DNA from: Platerodrilus igneus
Taxonomy: Eukaryota > Arthropoda > Insecta > Coleoptera > Lycidae
Length of the DNA: 64,000 nt
Reading direction: 5' to 3'
NCBI GenBank assembly: GCA_036346225.1
Contig: JARFIW010000170.1
Span: forward strand, 9,424,501 to 9,488,500
Of this stretch, positions 20,172 through 32,654 are shown piece after piece; the stretch's first letter is position 1, and the number at the start of each line of letters is the position of its first letter. The position numbers and the translations under genes are program-made. The notes beneath the pieces are model-generated. The model made no database searches, was not told the origin of the DNA, and saw only the letters and a list, made by a program, of their open reading frames with translations.

Positions 20172-21125
20172 TATGTTTGTTTCGATTCGAAATATATTGC
20201 TTCCTTGTGTTATCTTGTGAACTTGGAGTACATATTGATGCAGGACTGCGGTTTTCCAAACACGTATCTAAATGCATGCAGAAGGCATGTGGTAACCTAA
20301 AAAGTATCTACCCAAATAGGCATTTGTTTTCTGTTCAAACTAAAAAACTTTTATGTAATTCACTCGTGCTCGCTCATTTAGATTTTGCGGATGCAGTGTA
20401 TGGTCCTTGTCTCACTGTAGTAGACCAAACTAAAATTCAAAAGGTTCAAAATTCTTGTCTCCGTATGATATACGGGGTAAGAAAATATGAGCATATTAGC
20501 TCTAAAAGAGTGGAAGCGCAATGGCTTAGTATGATTAATAGACGGACACTACACGCGCTGACTCTCTTTCATAAAATTATATTAACAAAAACACCGCGGT
20601 ACTTGTATAATAAAATTACTTTCCGCACTGACGTCCATAATGTGAATCTTAGATTTAAAGATTTAAAGATGCTTTAACTCCTCCATCACATGTTAGTGCT
20701 ATATATGAACGCTCATTTACTTATTGCATCGCCAAACACTATAATAATGTTTCACTAAACATGAGGACATTGTCAGTAATGTCCTTTAAAAAGCTATGTT
20801 TCAAATGCTTGCTGGAATGTAGCTGTAATTTATTTAAGAATTGTCTGAACTTTAAATGCTAGTGGAGTTTAGCCATATAATAATATTTAATTTTTACATA
20901 AGGTTTAGAGATGTTGAGTAGAACGTTAGTGTTAGTAACAATTATTTTGCTTTGATGTAACTAACTAGAATATTAAGTTATTTTGCGCAATCCACTGTGG
21001 GTTAAGTGGTAGAGCAACTGATGGTTATGCCCATCAAGTTGAACTTCGCCCATATTCTATTATTTTATTAACAAATACTTTATTGAATAAAGACATTTAA
21101 TAATAATACTAATAATAATAACTTT
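20172..21125 (+). mobile_element. Jockey/CR1-like LINE J1, 5'-truncated, with 3' tail
   Basis: The plus strand carries the C-terminal part of a non-LTR reverse transcriptase: ELGVHIDAGLRFSKHV, KTKKLLCNSLVL, DFADAVYGPCLT, IQKVQNSCLRMIYG and TPRYLYNKI. These are typical of the LINE type in which the protein ends soon after the thumb. The open frame spans 20177-20677 and a frameshifted remainder (ERSFTYCIAKHYNN) reaches about 20860. The 3' UTR ends in (TAATAA)n at about 21100-21125. The 5' part, including the YxDD catalytic box, is missing. Confidence 0.85.
20995..21055 (+). other. tRNA-like hairpin in the J1 3' UTR
   Basis: The segment contains GTTAAGTGGTAGAGCA, which resembles a tRNA D-arm, followed at 21016-21040 by a strong stem (AACT-GATGG, loop TTATGC, CCATC-A-AGTT) placed where an anticodon arm would be. 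A weak T-arm-like GTTGAACTTC follows. It does not close into a convincing cloverleaf, so I treat it as a LINE 3' structure and not a tRNA gene. Confidence 0.45.
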
Positions 21126-23713
21126 CAACATTTGTTTAGCAATTCAAGGTAAGCGATTAGCTTTACAGACGTTGTTTTGCCACATGTTCGTTTTGAAGTC
21201 TGAAAAAGGGAGGTCAATGCTACATTTACACGAGAATGTTAACCTAACAAATATTTATTTATATTAAGGTGCAATCACAATTTTCACTGTAAGTATAAAT
21301 GCTTATGTTTAAAGTAATATTTGTAACGTAAAACTGTTTTGAATTGCACAGGCCAAGCGAATAATTATTAAAAATTAATATTTGAAACAAAAGTAGATTG
21401 TTAAGGGAATTCATACACTTGGATATGATTTAGTACAGCTTTTTGACCCATATTATAAGGAATTGTTTAACTTTGAAGTGACGTTTAACATATAGTTCTA
21501 AAACTTGCAACCGGTAAATGTTTTTGTCCTAAAAATTAAAATACTAGTTGTGTCAACAATGTTGTCAGCCCAAATATACAGATCTGATATAAAGAAACCC
21601 GTAATTATGCTACATAAAAAGTTACTGTTTTTATATGAATTTAGCAAGGAAAGTATATTTCGCAAAAATTAAATTTGTTGCCGCTTTCTGAAAGCCTTTG
21701 TTTTTATGAATATTTATTGTATATTTTGTAAATAAAATTATTAAACATAAAAGAGAATACAGATTTATTAAACGATAACTAAACTAAATTTATTGTAATC
21801 ATTTTTACAGTGTTTACAGAGTAAAACGATAAGCTCTTTGATAATCTTGTCATACAGCAGTCATCAAGTAGTCCAATAGTGTAGTTTGAAAACATATTTT
21901 ATTAACAGGAAGTGTTTTTATGTTATTTCTTTTGCAATAGCAAAGTAGTAAGATCACGCCTCTTATGTCCTTTCGTTGTCATAACTATGTTGTTTTATTC
22001 CAGTGCTATGCACTCCTTTTTGATAATTGTGTTTACACAGCGAATGCGATATTTTTCTCTGATGGTTTCAAAGTTCTCCCTTAGAGTGCATATTGTCTTT
22101 GTAAAAGCCTAGAATTTGGTGACCGCCATATTAGTGTTCAATTAAAATCTAAGATTTAAGAAGACGTTTCAGATGAGTAATATTTTCAATTATAAAATTA
22201 AGTTTATTGAGAAAATTATAACAATTCGCTTTTAAACTTTAAACATGAAAATTTAAAATTATAGTTATTATAAAACAAACACAATTGGATGATGCAAGTT
22301 AGATGTTATATGGCCCTAATCTCGCTTATGCAAAAATACAATGAATCGTTACTGCAACTTTGTAATCAAACTTAAATGTTATTCTTATTATTGTGACGTC
22401 GCTTAGGGGCTTAGTCTAAGAATAATACATCCGAATGTAATCGAAGCGTTTGAATACAAAAGATGATTGGCAGGTCCTGCGGTACGAGATCGCATGATTG
22501 ACAGATACAAGACTACGTTTATAGATTATAATAGGTACATTCGAGAATATTAATTGCATAACTCTGGTATGTGTTAGAGTAGTCTACAACAATCGAAATG
22601 TATATAAATTTGCGGTCACATATATTGCAGGTCAGTTCTGAGGGTACGTTCTAATTAAAGCTTACATAGTCGTACATACGGAATATAAATAACTGTTTAT
22701 ATAAATTACTGTAGTGGTTATATAAATTACTTAGTGCTTGGATAGTTAAGTGTGGTGCTTCGAGCTTAAGTTAATTAAGAAGATAGCATCCTAGTGTTAA
22801 GAAGAAAATACGTGTACTGATAGCGAATGCTCTGAAAATAAATCGTTGGAAGAGCTATTACAAATTTTATTGAAACTACGAGTTGTCGAAAGGCTTGCAT
22901 AATAAGTTTGAAAATAAGGAGCTGTTGTTATTGCAGAGTTTCGGGTACATTATTTATTTTCGACGTTGTTCGTTTTATAATTTATTTGTATATATTATAC
23001 CTTATTTTCAGAACAAGCCAGCCACTTGAAATTATGAAATGGGTCACTCAGTGACTTACGAGTCGAAAGATTGCCAATACTTACACCTGTTTTTAAAGAT
23101 CATCCTATCATAATATTTTAGAGCACAAACTCTTCACTTTTTAGTTATGTTGTGAATTTTCTTTTACGAGTTTTCGACAGGAATCACCAAGAATAAGTAA
23201 GATTTGGTACTGTTCAAAATCTAGCTCAAGCGGTTTGGCAGTGTTGCTAGCGATTTGAATCGTGACTGGAGAGTTGTTATGTCCTTACGTTCTGGTCTCT
23301 TTGTCTTATTCTTGGATTCAGTGATTCTTTGTCATTTGTTCTTTCCATGACAGTGCTGATATAACATTCCTACGATTTTGCTCTAAGATTTACCCTGGGG
23401 CGAAGCCAAAGTTGGCGGGTCAGTAACGTCTGGGCTCGTTATACTTTTAGCCGTTGACATATTTCCATCATACATCCCGTTAACTTATGGTGGGCTAAAG
23501 CACATATATCTTCTATGGATGTGTATTGTGAAATAGCTGTCGGCTTGAAAAGTGTTACAAAAGCCCCTTAGTTCTCTACTTAGATAAAAGGGGTTACTTT
23601 TCATGTTTAAGTCATGCACAACTAATGTGGTTTTTGCTATATATAAATTTTCATCATCCTTGTTCAGAAACAACGAGGTAGCCGCATTGGTTTTTAACGA
23701 CCTGATGAAGTTT
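21126..23713. other. Long AT-rich region without recognised features
   Basis: No frame longer than about 80 codons, no repeat boundary and no transposon motif is visible. Short open frames at 21912-22112 and 23485-23733 have no motif and no supporting signals. Confidence 0.5.
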
Positions 23714-25168
23714 CTTACGTACTGTTTTGGCACCCAAAATATCTAGTCGGTAATTCACAGCAAACTCGGTGAAGTACTCAGCTAAAAATCATGTTTCGGT
23801 AAAGTATCGAAAACCTCGACTGTACTAACAGAATTAGTTGCCCTCTAGCTCAGTGAGACGGATGGTGTAAGTGTTTGAAAAGGGTACCAGAATGCAATCG
23901 GGGATGAAATATGTCTTGATTGGGAAATATCTTCAACACCAGATAATCTAGCAGGGTTGTTAGGGAAAAGCCCCAGAAAGAATAACGAGAGTGCCAAAAT
24001 CTGAGAGCAGAAGAGTGGTTCCGGCTTAAAAATGTATCTGAAAAATCACTACGGACAATATTACTTAATCTTACAAACCTTAATCATAGGCACACATGGA
24101 CCTATTTAAAACTGTTAGCTGAAAAGAAGGTTTCCAAAAGCAAATGTTAAATGACCTCAATATTCAATCACGCTTCTAGGTAATTGCAAAACGATTTATT
24201 ACCGCAAAACTGCAACTATACCGTTACATTAAGGAATACGTTATTACACTATGTACAGGACTTGTTTCTAGCTACAAAGCACACTTCCGTTTTTATTACA
24301 AATTCACATACGGTCTTAAGCAAGAATTAAAAATTAAATATATCGCAAATTTACTTAGCTAAAGTATTAACCCTAAATACACAAACGTGCTATAGGTACA
24401 TTTCGTCAGTCCATGCAATAAATTTCTAACCTTTATTTAGTACAAACTCTTACTCCCCCTCGCTCCCTCTCTCTTCCTCTCTACCCCTTATCCCACTATA
24501 CCGACTTCGCCATTCCCAATACGTTTATTTCCAACATGTAGTTGTCGATCCGGGAATCAATGTGTCCCTAAAATTGAAAATAACTCACTTGGTAGGATAT
24601 TATCTGAACATGATTAGACTCCTTTCAGCCTTATTCGATAACCTTCTGGTCAAAGGTAACTGACCTACTAAAGTGGCGTGTTGAATGATTGAATGTTGCG
24701 GACGAAGTGTTCTAAAAAGAAAATATTTCCTCCATAACATAATTCGAAACATTCGGCAAACTTCGGATAAATTAAGACTGCAAAAAGAAAATACCTCGCG
24801 TCGTATTTTCTATCCAATCTGTATGTATAATCAACTTACGTATAGTGGAATTAGAATCAGAAACAGGGATTTATATTTATTTGAGTCGGCACAAATCTGC
24901 CTATGCAGTCTTCATGCCCAGCTGATGCAATCACCGGCGCGCCAACATAATGCATTATTAATCAAAACAAATGAATCATAAACTGTACTAATTTAAAACA
25001 AAGTTACAAAGACATCACCTAATCTTTAAAAGTGACATAATTGTAGTAACCTAAAAATTCCATTTTTAAAAAGAAATAATCTAATCCCATTGGTGAGATT
25101 TACTAATACGGAAACTATTAAAATGGAATATGATTATAAGTATTTCTAAGGAAGTTCAGAAGTTTTAA
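23714..25168 (-). repeat. Dispersed repeat R, copy R0 (minus orientation)
   Basis: Read on the minus strand this segment follows the same order as R1 to R4. It starts with ATACTTATAATCATATTCCA and a TAGTAAATCTCACCAAT block near 25090, has a middle block with TTCAATTTTAGGGACA near 24565, and ends with TTAGTACAGTCGAGGTTTTC near 23815 and a TACGTAAG end near 23714. It is the most diverged full copy. A pyrimidine-rich run (CTCCCTCTCTCTTCCTCTC) lies at about 24460-24485. Open frames inside it, such as 24685-24981, are not conserved in the other copies. Confidence 0.75.
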
Positions 25169-26516
25169 AATAAGCGCAGCTCAGTTTCGCCCGGATAAAA
25201 CGAACCCTCTTGGTAGAGCTTAATAATCCGAGGTGTAGATATCCGTGTATTTTTCGTACAATGGACAGTCGTGTGCTTTCTGTTTTTCAGAAAGCGTAAA
25301 GTCAAGTTAAGATTGGCCCCCGCAATAAATAAGTCGATCAAAAATATTTTTCAGTTTAAAATTCAACAACTATCAATACATAAAAATTACAATTCAACCC
25401 ACACATCGAATTGTGATACATCGTGAAAGCATATCCCACAACTCAATTTTCAAAAGCTATTCCTGCCCATTATGTGGAATATAAAACCATACAGTAATCG
25501 ACATCCAAACGTGCTTTGAACGACTTGAAAGCTATGATTAATCTTTTATCGAGCAATAGTTCAAAACCAATCTCACAAGTGTGTTTGTCAGAATAACAAA
25601 CACTTAACCTTTTTAATTTTAAATTGCGTTTCAGCTCTAAGAGCGAAGTTCTTTTACCCCCATCAGCTAACGTCATGTCTTGGTTTTTACGTTACACGGA
25701 AATAAACATGTTCCAAGCTTAAATTGAATTACTAATACGTTGACGTTGGTACCACATGTTTTTCTACAAAAAGTTCAACAAAAAAATTAGTTTTTTTACT
25801 ACTTTTTATGAAAGTGCTAATGGTCGGAAATACAATGTGAGAAGCAGGTGATTTCAGATATAAACGGATTTATAGTCGACTACAGACGATAGATACTGTG
25901 AGATGTTGTCCTTGTTTTATTGTACACCCACTTACTGGAATGGCATTGCCGCTGTCCAAAGCCTCTCAAGATGCTTTATTACAAAATCTTCTTCTACAGA
26001 TCGCTAGAATAATAGTACACTAATTAACGAATATATCTTCTTAGATGCTACACGAGTGCCTCGCGGTATTGCTCCTTTTATGACATAATAGATAAATGAT
26101 TCGAGATGGCTGGCAGAACGAAAGAAATAATATGCAAGCGAAATTTTCCTTCCCTCACTATTTTCTCTTTGGTATTTTCAGGCTTTTCGCTTCAAGGATA
26201 CCGTAGATTCATGTACACTTCAATGTTTATGTAAACCTCATTTTCCATTATATCAACAACTTCAGCCGTAAATACTGGTTCAGTTTCATTATTCGCCCCC
26301 GTACTGCAATGAAAATAATATCATTTCGTTCGTTTGTACATCGTAAGTGCACAAATGGACAGAGTATACAAAAGTTTGTGTATTATATCATATTAAAAAA
26401 TGCGGAAATTAACTGGAGGAACTACAGAAATGGTAAACCCATTTAACATTTTGCAATTTCTTGGAAGACAATCCATGTACATCGGTAGCTACACAAATGT
26501 ACACAGTGAATAAACT
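25169..26516. other. Unassigned AT-rich region
   Basis: I see no recognisable gene or element here. A 68-codon minus frame at 25470-25676 has no motif. Confidence 0.5.
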
Positions 26517-28071
26517 TTAACATTCCTTTGAAGTGTTTATAATCATATTTCATTTTAATAGTTTCTGTAGTGGTAAATCCCACCAATAGGGTTTAGGTTA
26601 TTTCCTTTAAGAAATATAATTTTTGGGTTACATGTATTCTTGATCTAAGTAAGGATTATTGTTGTATTTTACTCAAATCCATTATGGTGGCTTTACATTA
26701 GAAATGGTATCATTCTTACTTTGTATTCTAAATTAATGTAGTTTTATGATTCATTTGTTTTGATTAATAATGTATCACAATGGCACCTATAACCTTATTA
26801 TCGTCTTGGTACGAAATTTTGCAAGCAAAGTAATGCCTATTCAAAAAATGAAACATCCCTTTTCTCTAGTTATAGTTAATGTTTCAGTAAGATAACTTTA
26901 CATAGTTAGATAGAAAAAAACAAACAAAAGTGATTTCAATTTGCAGTCTTAATTCGTTTGTCTGAATTCTGCAGAAGATAATCTCGTCGTGTATAGAAAA
27001 TTTTTTTTGTGGAGCATTTTATCATTAACATTAAAAGAGGTAACTTGAGTACATACAGCGGAACCATTAAATAATAAGGTACCGAACTGATTGATGTGAT
27101 TAGTCAATAAAGTTCGGAATAATACTCTTACTAGATTGGTTACTTTTAATTTTAAGAACAAATGGGCAAATGGGTTCCCATAAATTGACAATAGGTTGGG
27201 AAAAGGCATGTTCACTAAGAAATCATTTTCTTTTCGCAGTCCCAGTAGGATCTGGTTCAACGAATTGAGTGCAGGAGATAATTGTTTAAATTATTTCCGA
27301 GGTATCTACAGTCAAAAATCATTCAACAGGTATTTATAATAAATTTTATGAAATTATGACCTACAGTAACCGTAAATAAGTGGATATTTTTATTTAATTG
27401 TGTAAATTTATAAAGGCATCCACAATATGCTCTTGTTATTAGTTTAAGAACTTAGAAAGTAATTTCTAGTATATTTCTTTTTTGACTTACTAATGTTTAT
27501 AAATACTTGTAATGAAAACATCAATGTGTAATAGTCCTATGCTTGGCGTTCTTCACAACTAATTTAAAGGTAATAATTCCAGCTTTGATAAATAAAATAT
27601 ATTGCAATTACCTAACATGTGATTTACATACAGATAATTTAGCATTTGATTTTGAAAACCTTTTCTAGCTAAGTTTTTAAATAGGTATATTAGTGTCCTT
27701 ATTGTTAACGTTTATTTTACGTTGGCTTTCGCAATAGTGTACTCAATTATTCCTCATGTGAATTTTAGGCCAGAATTACTTTCCTGTGTCCTCATGTTAT
27801 TTCTTCAGGGACTTTTCTACAAATCCCCGTATTTTGAGATTAGGCGCCGTCCAAGAAAATTTCCGTTTAAGACGCATTTCACACACGAAAACATTCCGGA
27901 CCCTCTTCAAACACTTACACCACTCTTCCTATTAAGTTAGTCGGCAACAATTCTTGTTAGTACAGTCGAGGTTTTCGATACATAGTCGAGACACCAAATT
28001 TTTAGCGGGACACTTCACCGAATTTTCTCTGAGGGTTACCGGCTAGACTTACTGAAAACTGTACGTAACAA
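26517..28071 (+). repeat. Dispersed repeat R, copy R1, apparently complete (~1.55 kb)
   Basis: This copy begins TAACATTCCTTTGAAGTG and ends GTACGTAACA. Most other copies share a start in TGTAAC and R4 shares the end in TACGCAACA, so the family may have TG...CA boundaries of a long LTR. It contains no conserved reading frame on either strand. Five copies in the window, one inverted, make it the dominant local repeat. Confidence 0.8.
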
Positions 28072-28094
28072 AACTTTTGTGCATCACTTCCTTC

Positions 28095-28670
28095 TAACAC
28101 TGAAAGTCAGTGTGGGACGGCAAATGTCCAAGGTAAGTAGGTAGATTAGAAGATTTAAAACAAGAAATAAATAAGTTCGACATGGCTATTGTGGGTATAT
28201 ATGATGTCCAATGGAGGGAAAACATGACTTTTGTTCAGGCGATTATAGGACAATTTCGACAGCATCAATTAAAGAACAAGGAGGGATTACAATGGATAGG
28301 AAGATAGGAAAACAATCACATGTTTATAAACTATACAGCGATATGATTATTTAAAATATAATTAATTCAAATCCCACACTAACTATAATTGTGTGTTTAC
28401 ATGCCAAAAATTGTACAACACCGACTAAACCAGTAATAATAACAAATAATAAATGTCCTTACTGACACATACAAAAACAAAATAATTATTCAATATTACA
28501 AGATGTGCTAAAATAAATCAACAAAGCAAAAATAAATAAACAAAACAACAAAGAAAAATGTGTTTAAAGGATGAAATTACATGCTAGACAACAATCTAGT
28601 ATGTGTCTATATACCAAAAATCGACCATGATGTTGCAGGATTAGAAAAGGTTTATTAAGAAATAGAAAAG
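28095..28670 (+). pseudogene. RTE-like LINE endonuclease fragment
   Basis: Between R1 and R2 the plus strand encodes GRLEDLKQEINKFDMAIVGIYDVQW at about 28140-28215 (read in two overlapping parts, GRLEDLKQEI and FDMAIVGIYDVQW), which matches the N-terminal half of an RTE-type endonuclease. After a stretch of A-rich foreign-looking sequence (28405-28600) the later YIPKIDHDV-(n)-LEKVY block appears, corresponding to the YMPTSSY-(n)-EALYKDIE region of copy C. R2 begins directly after it. Stops are frequent, so it is a relic. Confidence 0.72.
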
Positions 28671-29753
28671 TTTGTAACACTCCTTTGAAATGTTTACTAT
28701 CGTATTTCATTTTAATAGTTTCTGTATTGGTAAATCTCACCAATAGAGTTAAGGTTATTTCCTTCAGAAATACAATTTTAATTTAAATGCATTCTTGATA
28801 TAAGGAAGGATTATTTTTGTATATCCTATTGTTCATACTCAAAGGTTGTCAAATTCATTAATGCCGTTTCTAAATGTTAAGAATGATATCACCTTTAATT
28901 TGTATTACTTGTATTACTTAGTTTTATGATTCATCGTCTTGAAACGAAAAACGGCCACACTATAAATTATGCTGATTCAGAAAATGAACAACCTTTCTTT
29001 GGTTCAAGTTAATGTTTCAGTAATATCATTTTATATATTATATATTAGATACAGAAAAATAACAATAGTAATTTCAATTTGCAATCTTAATTCATTTGCT
29101 CGAATCCTGCCGAAGATGATCTCGTATAATGTTTTATGGAGCATTTCGTCATCAGCATTGAAAGATATAAAATGCAAAATTGAGTAGGGACAGTTAACCT
29201 TTGAATGATAACGCATGGCACTGATTAATGTGATTAGTGAATGAAGTTCGGAATAATTCCCTACTAGGTTGGTGAATTTTAATTTTAGGAACAATTGGTT
29301 CTCATAAATAGACAACTTCATGTTGGAAAAAGTATGTCAATTAAGAACATCAAACAACGAAGTTCCAGAAGTTCCGTAGGATCTGGTTAGAACGAACTGA
29401 GTCCAGAACATTAATTTTAGTTCCTTCCAAAGATATCTACAGCCAAATTACTACGGGTATTAATGATACAGCTTCTGATACTATAGCGTACAGTAACTGT
29501 AAATTATGAACATTTTTTTTAACTGAATGAACTTATAAACTGTACGTTCTTCTTATTAGTTTATGAACTTAGGTAATTTTGTTCGCCAAAAACGTTTTCC
29601 ATTAAACTAAGTAAGTTTTGATATAATTGGATTTTTGTGCTGAAGAATGTTTATATGTACTTGTAACGAAAACAAAATTGTGTAATGGTCCTTAATTGAT
29701 GTTTTTCTCAACTAATGTACAAATACTGCAATAAAACATATTGCAATTACCTA
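28671..29753 (+). repeat. Dispersed repeat R, copy R2, 3'-truncated
   Basis: It starts TTGTAACACTCCTTTGAAATG and follows R1 through the block ending in ATATTGCAATTACCTA near 29750. There it is replaced by the 3' edge of a minus-strand gypsy gag. Compared with R1 it lacks the last ~450 bp, including the GTACAGTCGAGGTTTTC block. Confidence 0.8.
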
Positions 29754-29788
29754 CCTAGTTGACTTTCGTTCCCTCCTGTCGACCCCTT

Positions 29789-30720
29789 CTAGTTTCCCGG
29801 CTTCTCTGCTTCCTTCTTGAGCTGTTTACATTCGGATTGTACATGCCCAAATTCTCCACAATTCTGGCTTCTGGCTACAATCCTCTTTGGTTGGTGTTCA
29901 CGAAGTATCTGTCGAGTTACTTCCTCTATGCTTTCTTGGCCGTGCTTCTCTACGCAGCATCTTACCTTGCCACAACCACGATGCGAAGCTTGTTTTGCTG
30001 CTTCAAATTTCAAAGCATGAGCTAGTGCATCATCTAGAATCCTTGGTCGAACCAACCGAAGTGCTTGCTGGATCTATCCGTCGCGTATCCCGTAAACAAA
30101 AGTATGTACTGCCTGTTCTAGGAAGCTATCCGGTGCAGTTTGGTAGGCTAGTCTCACCCGGCGAGCAATATCTGCTTCAAACTGTTGCAAAATTTCGTTA
30201 ACCTTTTGGTAACGGTTCTTCACTTGAGCGAGCTACACTTGTTGCAGATGAGAGTCGCCGTTTATCATATTCAGTATTGATATTAAGGCCCCGTAGCTTC
30301 TTTGGCAATAGTTTGATACGATCTGCAGAATGTTCAAGGCCTCACTGCGTAACGTGACAATCTATGCGGTTGCCCTCACCATCGTTCCAGCCGATAGCTG
30401 TCGCGGCAGCCTCGAATTGCTTAAAATATGTCTGCCAAAGTGACTTTCCGTAAAATGTGGGTATTTTTACTCTAAATCTTGACGTCAGTTCGCATTCGCC
30501 GACATTCCTAAATTCTGAGGCGTGCTGCTGTATCACCAGCACCGAAGGCAGCGTAGCTTGCACTATTAGAGAACTATCTGTTCCTCCATCCTTAGTACCT
30601 CTTTTTCCATTTTACACAAGTTTTCTAGCAATTTTTCTGAAAATCTCGTTCCTATTCTTGCGAGTTTTTTGAAAATTTGGTTTCTAATTTCTGCAAATCG
30701 TCAGAAAATTTAGCTTCCAG
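29789..30720 (-). pseudogene. Gag of gypsy element X, broken
   Basis: An N-terminal region with repeated Lys/Glu-rich heptads (for example LQTLEAKFS and LQKLETKFS near 30680-30730) suggests a coiled coil. The gag core follows: RVKIPTFYGKSLWQTYFKQFEAAA near 30400-30480 (read in parts). A C-terminal frame at 29789-30055 contains DALAHALKFEAAKQ and a zinc-knuckle remnant, NCGEFGHVQSEC, in which the first Cys of the usual CX2CX4HX4C pattern is replaced by Ser. Stops and frameshifts between 30060 and 30340 separate the parts. Confidence 0.8.
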
Positions 30721-31069
30721 TGTTTGCAGGTTCTCTGAAAGTCTCATTTCTAGTTTTTTTCCGCGGATTTAGCACTTTCTTTGATAAACTCTTCATTCAA
30801 TTGCTAAACGGCTTTCACATTTTGATCTAATTTTTCTGTAAAATATGTGTATCTTTCTTCTATTTCGCTCCCAAGCTTGCAGAATTTAGGGCTTCTTACT
30901 CTGCGTGTTCTTGTAATATCTCAGAAAAACTTTCCTATAGTTTTATGGAATTGAAATTTCCGCAACGCTTGATTTGAACTCCACCAAGAAAAAAAGAATT
31001 TCGCTGTTTTTTTACTACGAGTGACAGGCAAGCAAATAGAAATCGTTTGAAAGTCTTTAATCCAACTAC

Positions 31070-31675
31070 ATGACAGCAAACTCAATTTGCACAAACAAAA
31101 TTTCTTTATTTTCAAACTGATTATAAAAGCAATTTCAAAAACTCGTACTTACAATGGAATTTGCTAAAAGCTCTCCCAACAATTTATTTTCAGCTAATCG
31201 GTAACAGTAAAAGTATTATCTTCCTAACATTACGATGCTACCTTATAAATTCCTTATTAACGAAGCAATATAATTAACTATCCATGCACTAATTAATAAT
31301 TTATATAATAATTACAGTAATTCATATTCCATAAAGTAATTTATATAGACAGACATTTATATCACATCTTTCAAAGCTTTAAACTAAAACATATCCTAAT
31401 GAAAGCTTCAATCAGAACTGGACTGCAGAATTCCTTAAAGACAATTTGTACCTTATCCAATTGCTCTAAAACATACCAGAATTTGCAAATAATATGCTTG
31501 AGTTTTTCTATTATTACTTAAATAACTGTTAAATTCAAAACCTTTGTACCTGTCAATCAACTCTATTTGAAGATGTCAGGCTACAGGATGCCCGCCAATT
31601 ACCTTTTGTGTATAGATGCTTCGTTTTAGTCTTAATGTAATTATTCCGGTCGGAGGCAGACCAATCAGCGCTACA
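31070..31675 (-). repeat. LTR of gypsy element X (approximate limits)
   Basis: Limits were set by where similarity to element Y starts and stops: the shared edge GCAGACCAA lies near 31665-31675, and the inner edge is just upstream of the gag leader. Shared blocks include AAAAGCTCTCCCAAC near 31170. Exact TG and CA termini were not fixed. Confidence 0.6.
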
Positions 31676-32228
31676 ATATTTTCTCACTTTGTTACTTTTG
31701 TTTGACAATACTGTTGTGACAAGTACATACATACTTTAATAATAGTCTACCATGTTAGAATTACACTTGTTGTTGACAATATTTTAGTGATACATTTTTA
31801 ATTTACTTTTATGTTTTGAATTATATTCAAATTATATATTGTACCAACGATTTATTTTACCTTCTTAATCCCATTGTCAAAGAAACAAAAATGTAAAAAT
31901 TAAGAATTTTTATATGTGAAGCATTTGATGATTATACTGTAGTCACATCCAAAAATATAAGCAGCAACCATTGTGAAAGATTTAAATAGTAAAATAGTAG
32001 AAACAGATGAAGTACCCGTGAATTACTAAAATCATCAAGAGCAATATTACAAAATAAAACTTGAGATTTGTTAATAATAAAAATATATAAAAAGGAAGAC
32101 AGTCTAATTTTACGAAAAGTGTTCTTGTAACGTTCCCTTGAGAAAGATAGAGAAGAAAAATTTGGATAGCACAGAACAATAAATTTAATATCGCATGTAA
32201 CAAGAGATTGTAACCTCAACTCTTTGCA
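31676..32228. other. AT-rich spacer
   Basis: I recognise no gene or element between the gypsy X LTR and the SINE. Overlapping short minus-strand frames at 31932-32219 are hydrophobic only because the sequence is T-rich. Confidence 0.5.
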
Positions 32229-32515
32229 CTACATTTGATTTTCTACTGCTCCACCCAAAAGTACTGCATTAACCAGGAAGCGATTTACGTGAAGATTTTG
32301 AATTTTGGCGAATCTTTGTTGTTCCAAGCAAGATCGGAATCTTTAACGTATGTTGCAACACACACACACACGGAACCTAAATTTTACCTCTCATCCGAAC
32401 GAAGCATTTTTGTGCAAAATACCCGCCTAACATTTTGTAAGCGGACCGTGTCGGATTTGAACCCGGGACTTTGGGCTCAGTAATCAAAAGCATATGAACT
32501 GAGTCACAGTGCCGC
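32229..32515 (-). mobile_element. tRNA-derived SINE, copy S1 (minus)
   Basis: Read on the minus strand it starts GGCGGCACTGTG, has a pol III B box-like GGGTTCAAATCC in its tRNA-related head, then GACACGGTCCGCTTAC, the shared body (TTAGGCGGGTATTTTGCAC) and a GGGTGGAGCA-(n)-AAATCAAATGTAG end. It is the same family as 48331-48610 and 58171-58465. A CA dinucleotide run near 32356 is specific to this copy. I found no clear target duplication. Confidence 0.82.
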
Positions 32516-32654
32516 CTCGATTCATTACAGCAAAATAGAAAGACAATTACAAGGCAGATTAAAAAGACCAATTTTGAAAAGAATCGTGCAAGAGAAGGAG
32601 TATTGTGTCTAAGATTACTAATAAAAAGCACAATAAAGAAAAATAAACAGATAC
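32516..32654. other. Short spacer between SINE S1 and R3
   Basis: A-rich sequence with no clear identity. It might be a further remnant of the RTE-like LINE seen on both sides of this region. Confidence 0.3.

Larger units (their letters stand above)
29754..31675 (-). mobile_element. Ty3/gypsy element X, 5' LTR plus gag only
   Basis: On the minus strand a ~600-bp LTR (about 31070-31675) is followed by a gag reading frame that is cut off at 29754. The whole segment aligns by eye with 59300-61180 (element Y), including LTR, leader, coiled-coil region and gag. Protease and pol are absent. The downstream junction with R2 shows no obvious target duplication, so the truncation probably arose by rearrangement. 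Confidence 0.78.

Noticed and set aside
20995..21055. Functional tRNA gene
   Set aside because: No complete cloverleaf or B box, and it lies in a LINE 3' UTR.
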